Both the position numbers and the translations under genes were made by a program. Below the pieces are notes generated by a model. That model ran no database searches. It saw only the letters and a list, made by a program, of their open reading frames with translations, and had not been told where the DNA came from. Source: Candidatus Kapaibacterium sp. (GTDB taxonomy: Bacteria; Bacteroidota; Ignavibacteria; Kapaibacteriales; UBA2268). From it: a stretch of 64,000 bases of DNA. The DNA lies in the NCBI GenBank assembly GCA_026390695.1, contig JAPLFL010000118.1, positions 146,063-210,062 of the forward strand, written 5' to 3'. How positions within the stretch are numbered: position 1 is the stretch's first letter; every line of letters begins with the position of its first letter. This document shows positions 27,029-37,500 of this stretch, one piece after another.

Positions 27029-28144
27029 TTAATCATTAATTAATTTTTCAATAAACCCAAGGGCTGATCTGATTATCTGATCCATGTTATAGTATTTGTA
27101 TTCTGCAAGTCGTCCAATAAAAAATGTATTTTTTAATTTCTCAGCTTCCTGATTATACAGTTTTAATGTTAAATTACTGGATTCCATAGGTACCGGATAG
27201 TAAGGCTCATTAATTCCTATTTGATGTTCGGCAGAATATTCGAATGCAACGGTCGTTCTATCGGATTTATTATCAAGAAAATGTTTAAATTCTGTAATTC
27301 TGGTAAAATCAAAATTATTCGGATAATTAACCTGAGCAACCTTCTGAAATTGTACTTTTTCTATATTTTGAATATCGAAATTAATTGTACGATACGGAAG
27401 TGCTCCAAAAGAATAATCAAAATACTCATCAATAGGGCCGGTATAAATAAGCTTATCAAAACTATTATCAGCAAGGTCTTTGAAACTGCAATTTAACCTT
27501 AGATCGATATTTTTATTATTTAATATTTTCTCAATCATGGCTGTGTAACCTAAGGAAGGGATTGCCTGATAATAATCCTGAAAATACCTGTCATCCCTCG
27601 AAAGAAATACAGGGACTCTGGCACTAACTGAATGATCCAGATCTTCCGGTTTTTTCCCCCATTGTTTAATATTATATCCATAAAAAACATTTTTATAAAC
27701 ATATTCAGCTAAGAATTTTAAATCTTTGTCCTCAGTTTCAAGAAAATCAAGAATCGGTATTTTAGTTCCGTAATTATAATTTTGAAGAAGTTTAGAGATT
27801 ATCTTTTGAGCGAATTTTTTTGGGAATAATCGCACAATGGAGTTAAAATTAAACGGCACTGGAACAAAAGAGTCCTCGACCAATGCTAACACTTTATGAA
27901 AATAAATATGCCATTCGGTAAAATTTGATAAATAATCCCAAACGATTTTACTATTCGTATGAAAAATATGCGGTCCGTATTTATGAACAACAATTCCGTT
28001 ATCGTCCATGAAATCATAACAATTACCACCGATATGATCCCGTTTGTCAATTATCAGAACCTTTTTGTTAAGTAATGTGGCAATTCTTTCAGCACAAACG
28101 GATCCTGCTAATCCCGCACCTACTATTAAAAAATCATACTTCAT
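27029..28144 (-). CDS. glf: UDP-galactopyranose mutase
   Basis: 371 residues. Interconverts UDP-galactopyranose and UDP-galactofuranose using reduced FAD in the cytoplasm. The FAD-binding GAGLAG is at residues 9-14, IGGNCYD follows, then HIFHTN and the central WGKKPEDLDHSVSARVPV, and the C-terminal FIGRLAEYKYYNMDQ, all hallmarks of Glf. The start overlaps the end of the flippase gene by 11 bases and the end is 12 bases from the HAD-UbiA fusion, so it is one operon. It implies a galactofuranose-containing surface glycan. No galactofuranosyl transferase is in the window. Confidence 0.96.
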   Translation of the reverse strand: MKYDFLIVGAGLAGSVCAERIATLLNKKVLIIDKRDHIGGNCYDFMDDNGIVVHKYGPHIFHTNSKIVWDYLSNFTEWHIYFHKVLALVEDSFVPVPFNFNSIVRLFPKKFAQKIISKLLQNYNYGTKIPILDFLETEDKDLKFLAEYVYKNVFYGYNIKQWGKKPEDLDHSVSARVPVFLSRDDRYFQDYYQAIPSLGYTAMIEKILNNKNIDLRLNCSFKDLADNSFDKLIYTGPIDEYFDYSFGALPYRTINFDIQNIEKVQFQKVAQVNYPNNFDFTRITEFKHFLDNKSDRTTVAFEYSAEHQIGINEPYYPVPMESSNLTLKLYNQEAEKLKNTFFIGRLAEYKYYNMDQIIRSALGFIEKLIND

Positions 28145-29543
28145 TGGTTAATATTTCTTTTATATAGCTAATTTTAATAATTTTGAAAATAAATAATAAT
28201 GCAATATATATAAAAACCGCTAAACATTCTGCAAGATTTATTTGAAGTCCCAAGTCCCATGCTATTTTACTTATAAATACCGAGACGACTGATAAAAAAA
28301 GGAATTTAAATAAATCGGAAAAGTAAATTTTCTGTTTGGTTTTACTATATAAAAATAATATCCCCGACACTGCAATGATTTCACTGATAATAGTTGTAAC
28401 AGCGCTTATATAAATACCATAATGAGGAATTAATAGAATATTAATCGATATACTTGTTAAAGCACTTAAAAAAATCCATTTAACTACTTTTTTCTCATAA
28501 CCCCATGATAATAATGCGGAATTATACGTTACGGTCATATACACTAAAATAGTAGAGATGGACATAAACTTCAAAAGCCCGGAAGTACCATTGAACTTAG
28601 GACCTAAAATTATTGTAAAGTTATCCGCATATACAAAGAAAAATACACCTATAAAGCAACCTAAAAGCATTGAGAAAAAAGAAAATTGTTTCATTATACT
28701 GTCTCTGCTTTCAGGAGTATTAGCTTTTGATATTCTCGGAAAAAAGACTCCTTGAGCAATTGTTGAAGGTAAAACCATAAAGGCATAAAATCTTAAAGCA
28801 GCCGAAAAAATTCCAGTTTCCCATTCCGATGTCATATATCCGATAATTTGTATTGTTGCTGAATTATAAAATGTAATCATTAAATTCATCAAACCGAAAG
28901 CTATACCAGATTTCAATAGAGATTTTCCAAGTTCGTAATCAAGTTCAAATTTAATCGGACCATAATTTTTTTTATAAACTACTATCAGCCAAACAGCAAT
29001 AATAACATTGACAATTAGTGTAATTGACATTGCAGCCACGATATCATCTTTGCCATGAACAAGCACCAATGCTCCGATTAAAGTGATTATACCAGCAAGA
29101 AACTGCCTAAAAGCAATAAGCCACATTCTTTCATAAGCCTGAAAAACCCAGTTGAGTGTGAATGTTATTGAAAAGAAATTCAGACCGCTAATTAAAATAA
29201 GCACCTTCTGCTGCATTGTCAAGTGAACCAATGATACATGAAGAATCAGAATCATGAATAACAGAACAGAAATCAGAAGTTTCAGAGTTATGGAATTATT
29301 TACATATTTATTAATTTGATTCGGATCTTTGGAAATTGTCCGCATTCCAATTATATCAAAACCCAGATTAACAAAAACTGCATAAATTAACGTTGTGGAA
29401 TTTGCAAATGAAATCATCCCAAAACCGTCCGGATCAAGAATACGGGCAAGATAAATGAAAACCGCAATATTAAGCCCCTTACTGGCAATTTCACCAATTG
29501 AAAGAGCTATAAAGTTGCTCGTTAGTTTTCTTTTTTGATTCAT
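28134..29543 (-). CDS. Wzx-like polysaccharide flippase
   Basis: 469 residues with 12-14 hydrophobic helices across the whole length, and an N-terminal LTSNFIALSIGEIASKG followed by RILDPDGFGMISFAN, typical of the MATE/MOP-type O-antigen translocases. These flip lipid-linked oligosaccharides across the inner membrane. It lies 10 bases after glgA and overlaps glf by 11 bases, linking it to galactofuranose-glycan export. The sugar carried cannot be read from the sequence. Confidence 0.9.
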   Translation of the reverse strand: MNQKRKLTSNFIALSIGEIASKGLNIAVFIYLARILDPDGFGMISFANSTTLIYAVFVNLGFDIIGMRTISKDPNQINKYVNNSITLKLLISVLLFMILILHVSLVHLTMQQKVLILISGLNFFSITFTLNWVFQAYERMWLIAFRQFLAGIITLIGALVLVHGKDDIVAAMSITLIVNVIIAVWLIVVYKKNYGPIKFELDYELGKSLLKSGIAFGLMNLMITFYNSATIQIIGYMTSEWETGIFSAALRFYAFMVLPSTIAQGVFFPRISKANTPESRDSIMKQFSFFSMLLGCFIGVFFFVYADNFTIILGPKFNGTSGLLKFMSISTILVYMTVTYNSALLSWGYEKKVVKWIFLSALTSISINILLIPHYGIYISAVTTIISEIIAVSGILFLYSKTKQKIYFSDLFKFLFLSVVSVFISKIAWDLGLQINLAECLAVFIYIALLFIFKIIKISYIKEILTNEV

Positions 29544-29553
29544 TTAATTTTTA

Positions 29554-31029
29554 TCAGTCATTTCTTACTTTATCAAGAGCCCATTTGAAGACTTTTAAAT
29601 ATTCCAAAGCTGTTTTACCAGATGAAAAATCGGATGCCATTGCATTTTTCTGCAGCAGATGCCAATGTATATCAGACCAATAAAGGTCCAATCCCCTTCT
29701 GATTGCATAAGCCAATTCATCGGAATTATAATTAAAAAATGAAAATCCATTGCCAAAGCCAGATAATGAAGAATACTCGGAGACTGTATCGGCTAATCCT
29801 CCGGTCTGTCGAACAATAGGGATGGTACCGTATTTAAGAGCATACATCTGGGTTAAACCGCATGGTTCAAATCTCGATGGAATGAGAATAAAATCAGCAG
29901 ACCCATAAATTTTATGAGCAAGATTATTGTTATATCCAATATATGTTATGCACTTTTTGGGGTATTTTGAATGAAGATAATTAAAATAATCAACATACTT
30001 CTGATCGCCAGATCCAAGTACAATTAATTTCATCTGATCATGTTCAATAAAGGGTTCGATTTTATCCATGACAAGGTCTAATCCCTTTTGTTCCGTCATT
30101 CGCGTTACAATCCCAACAAGCGGAATATCTCTGTTATCATTTTCAGAAATACCAAATTCTTCAAGTAAAGCATATTTATTATTCCTTTTTTTATCTAAAG
30201 AATCAATATCGTATTTATGGGTTAAATATTCATCTTTATCAGGCGACCACTGAGTATAATCTATGCCATTGAGCACACCGACCAAATCTCCGCCACGAAT
30301 ATTAAGAGATTCCTGCAATCCTTCGCTATAATAAGGAGTACGAATTTCATCAGCATAAGTCTGACTCACGGTTGTAATTTTATCGGCAAACATAATACCG
30401 GTTTTCATGGCATTGAGCATACCTTTCTGCTCAAACCAGCATCCGGGATAAAAGTCCTTGCTTGAAAATCCGGCCAAATTCATTGCTCTATCCGGAAAGA
30501 ACCATCCCTGATAAGCAAGATTATGAATAGTTAGAACACCGGCTGTACGGGCGAACTGAATATCATGCTTATAATGTGTTTTAAGGAAAGCAAGAGTAAA
30601 AGCAGCGTGAAAGTCATGTGCATGAAGAATATCAGGATGAAAATTCAGTACCTTCGCTGTTTCCATAACTGCCCGACAAAAGAAAATAAACCTACGGTCA
30701 TTATCAGGATATTCTTCAGGAGAGCCATAAATGCCGGGTCTGTTAAAGTATTCATCATATTCAACAAGATAAACAGGAACATTAGAATTAGGTAAAAATC
30801 CCTGCCAGAGCCTTGGATGCTCATGCCAATAAGAGATTGGAATATTTAAAATTTTATTTGTAGGTTTAAATCCCCAGTAATCCGTATCTATAAAGCCATA
30901 TTTTGGTAGAATGATAATAGGATTTTGACCGAATTTCTGCCATTCCAAAGGTAGGAACTCTGTTATATCAGCAAGGCCACCAGTCTTGGCATAAGGTACT
31001 AATTCGGTTGTCGCAATTATTATATTCAT
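29554..31029 (-). CDS. glgA: Glycogen (starch) synthase, GT5
   Basis: 491 residues from the ATG at 31029 (protein starting MNIIIATTELVPYAKTGGLA). An in-frame TTG at 31062 adds eleven unmatched residues and is not preferred. The N-terminal KTGGLADI motif binds ADP/UDP-glucose, and the C-terminal GT-B half carries PSRFEPCGLTQMYALKYG followed by RQTGGLADTV. Elongates alpha-1,4-glucan. No glgB, glgC or glgP is nearby; its place before a flippase and glf is unusual, so it may share regulation with envelope genes rather than form a glycogen operon. Confidence 0.95.
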   Translation of the reverse strand: MNIIIATTELVPYAKTGGLADITEFLPLEWQKFGQNPIIILPKYGFIDTDYWGFKPTNKILNIPISYWHEHPRLWQGFLPNSNVPVYLVEYDEYFNRPGIYGSPEEYPDNDRRFIFFCRAVMETAKVLNFHPDILHAHDFHAAFTLAFLKTHYKHDIQFARTAGVLTIHNLAYQGWFFPDRAMNLAGFSSKDFYPGCWFEQKGMLNAMKTGIMFADKITTVSQTYADEIRTPYYSEGLQESLNIRGGDLVGVLNGIDYTQWSPDKDEYLTHKYDIDSLDKKRNNKYALLEEFGISENDNRDIPLVGIVTRMTEQKGLDLVMDKIEPFIEHDQMKLIVLGSGDQKYVDYFNYLHSKYPKKCITYIGYNNNLAHKIYGSADFILIPSRFEPCGLTQMYALKYGTIPIVRQTGGLADTVSEYSSLSGFGNGFSFFNYNSDELAYAIRRGLDLYWSDIHWHLLQKNAMASDFSSGKTALEYLKVFKWALDKVRND

Positions 31030-31152
31030 CAAAAAAACTAATTTACAATTATTAAAAGTCAATGAACAATAAGAAAATATTGTGCCATAGTTTCATGTAA
31101 AATTGATTATTAAGCATTCGGAGCAATAATTATAGAATGATAAATTTTGTAA

Positions 31153-32019
31153 TTATTCATTAGAACTATTGCCAGAGCATGAAAAAACCTGAAAGGAATG
31201 GATTTGTGAAAAATGATCATAAGCATCAATAAATTCATCACGAGATTCAAAAAACGCATAAATAGCTGAACCAGAACCTGACATAAGTGCAAAAATTGCT
31301 CCCAGTGAATATAATTGATCCTTCAAATTCCTTAAAACTGGAAATTTCGTATGTACTGTTTCTTCAAAATCATTCAAAACCATTTCCTTAAGAATTGAGC
31401 CATCATCAACGGAGTCCAAAAGAATAGATTTCAGATCCGATGCCTGAGAATTCATGCGGTAGTTCAATAAATTTTTATATGCCCAGGGAGTAGGAATATG
31501 AATTGCCGGATACACCACAAGGATATGATAGGGAACCTTATAATCAAAATATTCAAGTTGCTCGCCTCGACCTGATGCAACCGCTGAACCTTCATACAGA
31601 AAATAAGGAACATCCATCCCAAGTTTTAGAGCCATTCTGAACAAGTGCTCGTCCTGAACTTCAATATCATAAAATTCAGCTAATCCCAAAAGCGTTGATG
31701 CAGCATCAGTGCTCCCGCCACCAAGTCCTGCACCAGATGGAATTGATTTGTTGAGGGATATTTTAATATCAAAATCTCTGATATTGAAAGTGTTTCTAAA
31801 CATCATTGCAGCTTTATGAACAAGATTAAGCGTTGGCTCTATATCAAGATGATCATCTGATTCAAAAACAAATGTTTCATGATCAGAGATTGTGATAGTA
31901 TCGTGTAAACAAATTCTGGAATAAACCGTATTTATATTATGGTATAAATCCATCCTCTTGTTTAAAATTTCGAGTCCTATATTTATTTTGGCATAAGCCT
32001 TTTTGATTAATGTCCGCAT
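31153..32019 (-). CDS. ispE: 4-diphosphocytidyl-2-C-methyl-D-erythritol kinase
   Basis: 288 residues of the GHMP kinase superfamily. ATP-dependent phosphorylation in the MEP isoprenoid pathway. The N-terminal KAYAKINIGLEI and the glycine-rich ATP loop PSGAGLGGGSTDAA are clear, as is a C-terminal LMSGSGSAIYAFF. It is the first gene of the minus-strand group and lies ~120 bases before glgA. Isoprenoid supply fits a group that also contains a polyprenyl transferase. Divergent from the polyprenol-kinase-like gene at 32098. Confidence 0.95.
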   Translation of the reverse strand: MRTLIKKAYAKINIGLEILNKRMDLYHNINTVYSRICLHDTITISDHETFVFESDDHLDIEPTLNLVHKAAMMFRNTFNIRDFDIKISLNKSIPSGAGLGGGSTDAASTLLGLAEFYDIEVQDEHLFRMALKLGMDVPYFLYEGSAVASGRGEQLEYFDYKVPYHILVVYPAIHIPTPWAYKNLLNYRMNSQASDLKSILLDSVDDGSILKEMVLNDFEETVHTKFPVLRNLKDQLYSLGAIFALMSGSGSAIYAFFESRDEFIDAYDHFSQIHSFQVFSCSGNSSNE

Positions 32020-32097
32020 TTCTTAGTGTTAATTATTCAAAACTTTTTCGTAACTTGCAATTTATCAAATAATAAATATAATACTTTTTTTACATTT

Positions 32098-32757
32098 ATG
32101 CTCGAAAATAATGAAATATCCTATAACTCAGAAATTCTAAGGAAATTAATTCACCTTTGCTCATTGAGTATTCCAGTATTTTATTCAATATTTTCGAAAG
32201 AAATTACATTAAAAATATTAGTGCCACTCATGTTTATTTTTGTAATATCGGATATTCTTGCCCGATTTTTCAAACCTGTAAAAAAGTTTATATATTTAGT
32301 TTTCGGTGCAATACTTCGCAAACATGAAAAAGGCGAAAAATTTGTCCTCAATGGTGCTTCATGGGTTCTAATATCTGCAGTAGGCACGATTCTTATCTTC
32401 CCAAAGATTATTGCAATCTCATCATTCTCTATATTAATTATTTCTGATATTTCAGCCGCACTTTATGGCAGAAAATACGGGAAACATTCATTTTTAGACA
32501 AATCCTTCGAAGGATCTTCAGCATTTGTACTGACTGCCATAATAGCCATATTTTTTATTGGATACATGTCCTCAGCACCTTGGACATTTTACTTTACCGG
32601 AATTATCGCCTCGTTTATAGGAGCAATTGTTGAAGCTGCTTCGATAAGATTGCAAGTGGACGACAATATGTCAATCCCATTAAGCATTGGCTCTGTGCTT
32701 TGGATTGGTGGGCTTATTGCGGCTTACTTCAATAACGGGTATTTGTCTGTTTTATAA
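32098..32757 (+). CDS. Diacylglycerol/polyprenol kinase family membrane protein
   Basis: 219 residues from the ATG at 32098. The frame opens at 32026, but the extra N-terminus is AT-rich, unconserved-looking and overlaps the divergent promoter region. Six or seven membrane helices contain LRKLIHLCSLSIPVFY, SDISAALYGRKYGKHSFLDK and SFEGSSAFV, matching the CTP-dependent dolichol/diacylglycerol kinase and phosphatidate cytidylyltransferase superfamily. Likely phosphorylates a membrane lipid alcohol. It sits divergently from ispE, so a role in polyprenol salvage is possible but not shown. Confidence 0.78.
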   Translation: MLENNEISYNSEILRKLIHLCSLSIPVFYSIFSKEITLKILVPLMFIFVISDILARFFKPVKKFIYLVFGAILRKHEKGEKFVLNGASWVLISAVGTILIFPKIIAISSFSILIISDISAALYGRKYGKHSFLDKSFEGSSAFVLTAIIAIFFIGYMSSAPWTFYFTGIIASFIGAIVEAASIRLQVDDNMSIPLSIGSVLWIGGLIAAYFNNGYLSVL

Positions 32758-32893
32758 AGCCTGCTTATTTTTAAAAAAAATACCAATTTTAAATTGTTAA
32801 AAATTAGTTAAGTTTAGTATTTATTAAAAATAAGAAAAATAATAATATTTTTTCATCGTTACTACTAAGATTTTTAATGATAACGAATAAAAT

Positions 32894-34225
32894 ATGAATA
32901 AAGCTTGGATTGTTACAATCAAAATGGGGTTTGGTCATTTAAGAGCGGTTTTTCCTTTAAGACATCTTGCCAATCAGCAAATATTAATCGAAGGATCCAA
33001 TGAATTTACAAGCAAATCTGAAGTTAAAAGATGGCAAAATATTGAAAAATTTTATTATTTCTTATCAAAGGCACAGCAGGTGCCATTTCTCGGCAAGTAC
33101 GCTTTAAATCTTCTCCATTCAATACAATTTATTCCTTCGTTTCATAATAAAAGAAATCTTGAAAAACCAAATCTGGCTGTAAAGTATGTCTCATTTTTAA
33201 TTTCAAACTATGGATTGGGCAAATCTATTGTGAACAGAGTTAAAACTGAGAATCTGCCCGTCATTCATGCTTATTTTGCCACTGCATTAGCTGTGGATAA
33301 AAATTGCCCGACTACTCCCGATAATTACATTCTTATTTGTGATTCTGATTTACATAGGGTATGGGTGGCAGCCAATCCGGCACAAAGTAAAATTAAATAT
33401 CTTGTTCCCGGAAATCATGCAAAAAACAGACTAATGAAATATGGTGTTCCTGAAGAAAGAATTTTTGTTACCGGCTTCCCATTGCCAAAAGATAATATCG
33501 GTGAAAACCAATCCGTACTGAAACAAGATCTGTGGGACCGTCTGCTACGGCTCGATCCGAAAAGGAAATTTTTCGCTCTTTCAGGCGATCATGTTAATCA
33601 ATATTTGCAAAGAATATTAAATGACGATCTTCCGATTACCGGAGATGGAATACCAACCGTGATGCTTGCAATAGGTGGGTCAGGGGTTTATTCCGAATGG
33701 ACAAAACCTGTTCTAAAAAGCCTGCAAAATAAGATTAGAGAAAGAAAATTAAAATTTATTATATCTATTGGGACGAACGAACATATTTTTACCGAAGTTT
33801 CAAAGTATATACATGAACTTCAGCTTGAAGATATTTGTGATAATGGAATTGAACTGATATTTTCTCAAGACATCTATACTTATTTTGAGAAATTTAACAA
33901 AGCACTTAGAAATACCGACATACTTTGGACTAAGCCGAGTGAACTATCATTTTATGTTGCCTTAGGAATCCCGATATTGATAATGCCACCGGTTGGAACC
34001 CATGAAGAATGCAATGGACAATGGCTGAAAAAAATTCATGCCGGAATTGAACAGCCCGGTTCACTTGAATTTACAAATGAATGGCTGTTTGAATTAATTG
34101 AGAACGGAAACTTTGCAGATATAGCCTTCAATGGCTATCTCAAGGCACGCAAGTTCGGTACTTACAAAATCGAAGAACTTTTAGCAACAGGAAAAATGAA
34201 AATTGAAACAGACGTTTTGGATTAA
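32894..34225 (+). CDS. GT-B fold glycosyltransferase-like protein
   Basis: 443 residues without membrane segments. The N-terminus (IVTIKMGFGHLRAVFPL) has the GHLRA-type nucleotide-sugar loop seen in MGDG-synthase/MurG-like GT-B enzymes. In the middle, NHAKNRLMKYGVPEERIFVT followed by GFPLP resembles the GT28 linker, and the C-terminal part (TKPSELSFYVALGIPILIMP, then GTHEECNGQWL) looks like the donor-binding domain. Which lipid or sugar it uses is unknown; neighbours are a polyprenol-kinase-like gene and an Imm32-like gene. The start ATG has no clear ribosome-binding site. Confidence 0.68.
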   Translation: MNKAWIVTIKMGFGHLRAVFPLRHLANQQILIEGSNEFTSKSEVKRWQNIEKFYYFLSKAQQVPFLGKYALNLLHSIQFIPSFHNKRNLEKPNLAVKYVSFLISNYGLGKSIVNRVKTENLPVIHAYFATALAVDKNCPTTPDNYILICDSDLHRVWVAANPAQSKIKYLVPGNHAKNRLMKYGVPEERIFVTGFPLPKDNIGENQSVLKQDLWDRLLRLDPKRKFFALSGDHVNQYLQRILNDDLPITGDGIPTVMLAIGGSGVYSEWTKPVLKSLQNKIRERKLKFIISIGTNEHIFTEVSKYIHELQLEDICDNGIELIFSQDIYTYFEKFNKALRNTDILWTKPSELSFYVALGIPILIMPPVGTHEECNGQWLKKIHAGIEQPGSLEFTNEWLFELIENGNFADIAFNGYLKARKFGTYKIEELLATGKMKIETDVLD

Positions 34226-34297
34226 TGAAGACGTATATTGCATTTTTCAAACTTGCAGAATCGTTCCCATATTATAAAAATCCTATATATGTTCAAT

Positions 34298-34537
34298 TCA
34301 GTTTTTGTCCATCCAATAAGTCAATCTCAATTGATTCACTAAAATCACATCATCGGATAGGCTTAATTTAACCGATGATAAATCTTCGCCGCCCCACTCT
34401 TCGGACAGTAAGTGCATTTGCTCAAAGCGATTCTGTTTAATAAGCAATTGCAAATCTTCAATAAATCTTTTTGCACCTTCATTATCAAAATGCATATCTA
34501 ACATTTCGCTTATCGTATTGTATTCAATTGTCAGCAT
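34298..34537 (-). CDS. Small Imm32-like protein
   Basis: 79 residues from the ATG at 34537, which is preceded by a perfect AAGGAGG six bases upstream; a TTG seven codons earlier is unnecessary. It is acidic, with LSEEWGGEDLS near the middle, a motif recalling the Imm32-type family of contact-toxin immunity proteins (HLxxExWGGxEL). No toxin gene is adjacent. It could be an orphan immunity gene or simply a small housekeeping protein sharing this motif. It lies 53 bases upstream of the metH stop region and is on the same strand as metH. Confidence 0.65.
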   Translation of the reverse strand: MLTIEYNTISEMLDMHFDNEGAKRFIEDLQLLIKQNRFEQMHLLSEEWGGEDLSSVKLSLSDDVILVNQLRLTYWMDKN

Positions 34538-34589
34538 AATTCCCTCCTTATTGATCAATCACCAAAACTTTACTTATACCTGTAACATA

Positions 34590-37500
34590 TCAATAACCGA
34601 TTACATGACTCAGCATCTTCTCTGCACGGGCCATATTAATCCCGCAACGCTTGCAGTAATCCTCCATCTGATCGCGACCGATTTTGCCGATTGCAAAATA
34701 ACGAGCAAGCGGACTTGCAAAATATAATCCACTAACTGAAGCGCCTGGATTCATCATCTTGTTCTCAGTTAGATGAATCCCGATATTTTTAGGAACATCC
34801 ATCAAATTGAAAACAGTTTCATTCATTGATAAATCCGGCAGAGAAGGATAGCCTATAGCAGGTCTTATACCGCAATATGATTCCTTCAATAAGTCATCCA
34901 ATTCTAAACTTTCAGTGGCAGCATATCCCCAGAAATCCTTGCGAACATATTGATGCAATAATTCAGCAAAAGCCTCTGCCAATCTATCTGCTAATGCTTT
35001 TGTCAATATTGCACGATAATCATCGTTGTTTTGCTTAAATTGCTCCACCAGTTCATCTATTCCGAGTCCTGCCGTTAAAGTGAAAGCACCTATATAATCG
35101 GCTTTAGAACCTCTTGTTGCGATATAATCCGAAAGAGAAAGGTTAGGAGATTTCTGACGAAAATTTTGCTGCCTCAATGTATGGATTACCGAAACAACCG
35201 AATTGCGCTGTTCATCTGCATAAATTTCAATATCATCACCGTTGGAGTTTGCAGGAAATATCCCAATTGCTGCATTAGCACGAAGTAGTTTATTCTTCAC
35301 AATATGTTCAAGTAATTCATTAGCTTCGTCAAAAAGTTTGCCGGCTTCTTCACCATAATCAGGATGCGATAATATTGCCGGATATTTACCCTTCAGCTCC
35401 CATGCATTAAAGAACTGCGTCCAGTCTATATATTTACGAATTTCATCAGTAGGGAAGTCAATAAAATATTTAACTCCCAAATTCTTTGGAATATTAATCT
35501 GCTGATCGTTCCAATTAGTTTGGAGGCTATTTTCTCGTGATTCCTTTAAACCTAAAATTCTTCTTTCGCTTAAATTTTTATTATAGTTTTCAAGAATTTT
35601 CGAATATTCATCTTTCACTGATTTAACGTAATCATCCTTATTCTGCCCCAATATATTAGATACGACCGGTACGGATTTACCAGCATCAAGAACATGAATA
35701 ACTGGATGATTATATGAAGGAGCTATTTTAACTGCGGTATGAGTCCGAGAGGTAGTCGCACCGCCGATCAACAGTGGAATCGTAAATCCCAAGCGCTTCA
35801 TTTCCGATGCCACATGAACCATCTCATCCAGACTTGGAGTGATAAGCCCGCTCAATCCGATAATATCTACATTAAGCCTAATGGCTTCAGCCAAAATTTT
35901 CTCACAATTAGTCATAACTCCAAGATCAATAACATCATAATTATTGCAGCCCAAAACAACTCCCACAATATTTTTTCCAATATCATGGACATCGCCTTTG
36001 ACAGTGGCTAAAAGAATCTTTCCGGCAGCTTTTTTTTCTTTGCCCTCATTCGCTTTTTCTATAAATGGAATTATCAATGCAACAGATTTTTTCATCACTC
36101 TGGCACTTTTCACAACTTGCGGCAAGAACATTTTACCAGTTCCGAAAAGTTCTCCGACGTGATCCATACCAGCCATCAGAGGCCCTTCAATAATCTGAAG
36201 CGGATCTGAATATTGTTCAATTGCCTCTGAAGTATCTTCATCAATAAATTCGGTTATACCTTTAACCAAAGCATGTTTCAAGCGTTCTTCTACCGAAGCG
36301 AGCCTCCAGTCTTCAACTTTTGCTTCCGCTTTGTCAGATACTTTCAGAGTAGAAGCATAATCTATCATTCGTTCCGTGGCATCCTGTCTGCGGTTAAAGA
36401 TTAAATCTTCGCAAAGTTCCACAAGTTCAGGAGCAATCTCTTCATAAACTTCAAGTTGCCCTGCATTGACGATTCCCATGTCCAAACCTGCTTGAATAGC
36501 ATGGAAAAGAAACACTGAGTGCATTGCTTCACGTATTTTGTTATTCCCGCGAAAAGCAAATGAAAGGTTGCTAATTCCGCCACTGACCTTCGCTAATGGA
36601 AGATTTATTTTAATCCATTTTGTTGCATTAATAAAATCCATAGCATAATCAGCATGTTCATCAATACCGGTACCAATAGTCAGAATATTCGGATCAAAGA
36701 TTATATTCTGAGGCTCAAAGCCAATTTCATCAGTTAATATTCTATAAGCTCGTGATGCAATTTCGATTTTTCTTTCAAGATTTGATGCTTGTCCCTGCTC
36801 GTCGAAAGCCATTACAACCACAGCAGCGCCATATTGCATGATTTTTCTTGCACGTTCCTTAAAAGCTTCTTCACCTTCCTTCAATGAGATTGAATTAACA
36901 ATCCCTTTTCCTTGAATGCGCTTCAGTCCTTGTTCTATCACTGTCCATTTGGAAGAATCAAGCATAATCGGGACGCGTGCAATATCGGGATCAGAGCCAA
37001 TGTAATTAAGAAACATTTTGATTGTGCTTTCAGCATCAATCATGGCATCATCCATACTTATATCAATGACCTGAGCGCCGTTCTCCACTTGCTGGCGAGC
37101 CACTGTGAGCGCTTGTTCATATTTTTCATCAATAATTAATTTTTTAAAATTGATAGAACCTGCAACGTTAGTTCTTTCACCGATATTCACAAAATTTGTA
37201 TCATGGCGCAATACAAGCGGCTCAAGCCCTGAGAGCCTCATCAATGGTTCAATATCAGGAATGTGACGTGGTACAATTCCCTCTACTACATCTGCAATGG
37301 CCTTAATATAATCGGGTGTAGTGCCACAGCAACCACCGACAATATTTAAAAAACCCTCTTGAGCATATTCACGAATTTCAGCAGCCATCATGGAAGGTGT
37401 TTCGTCATAACCACCAAATTCATTTGGTAATCCTGCGTTTGGATATAAAGTTATAAAATAAGGAGCGAGAGTTGATAATTCGCTTAAAAATGACCTCATC

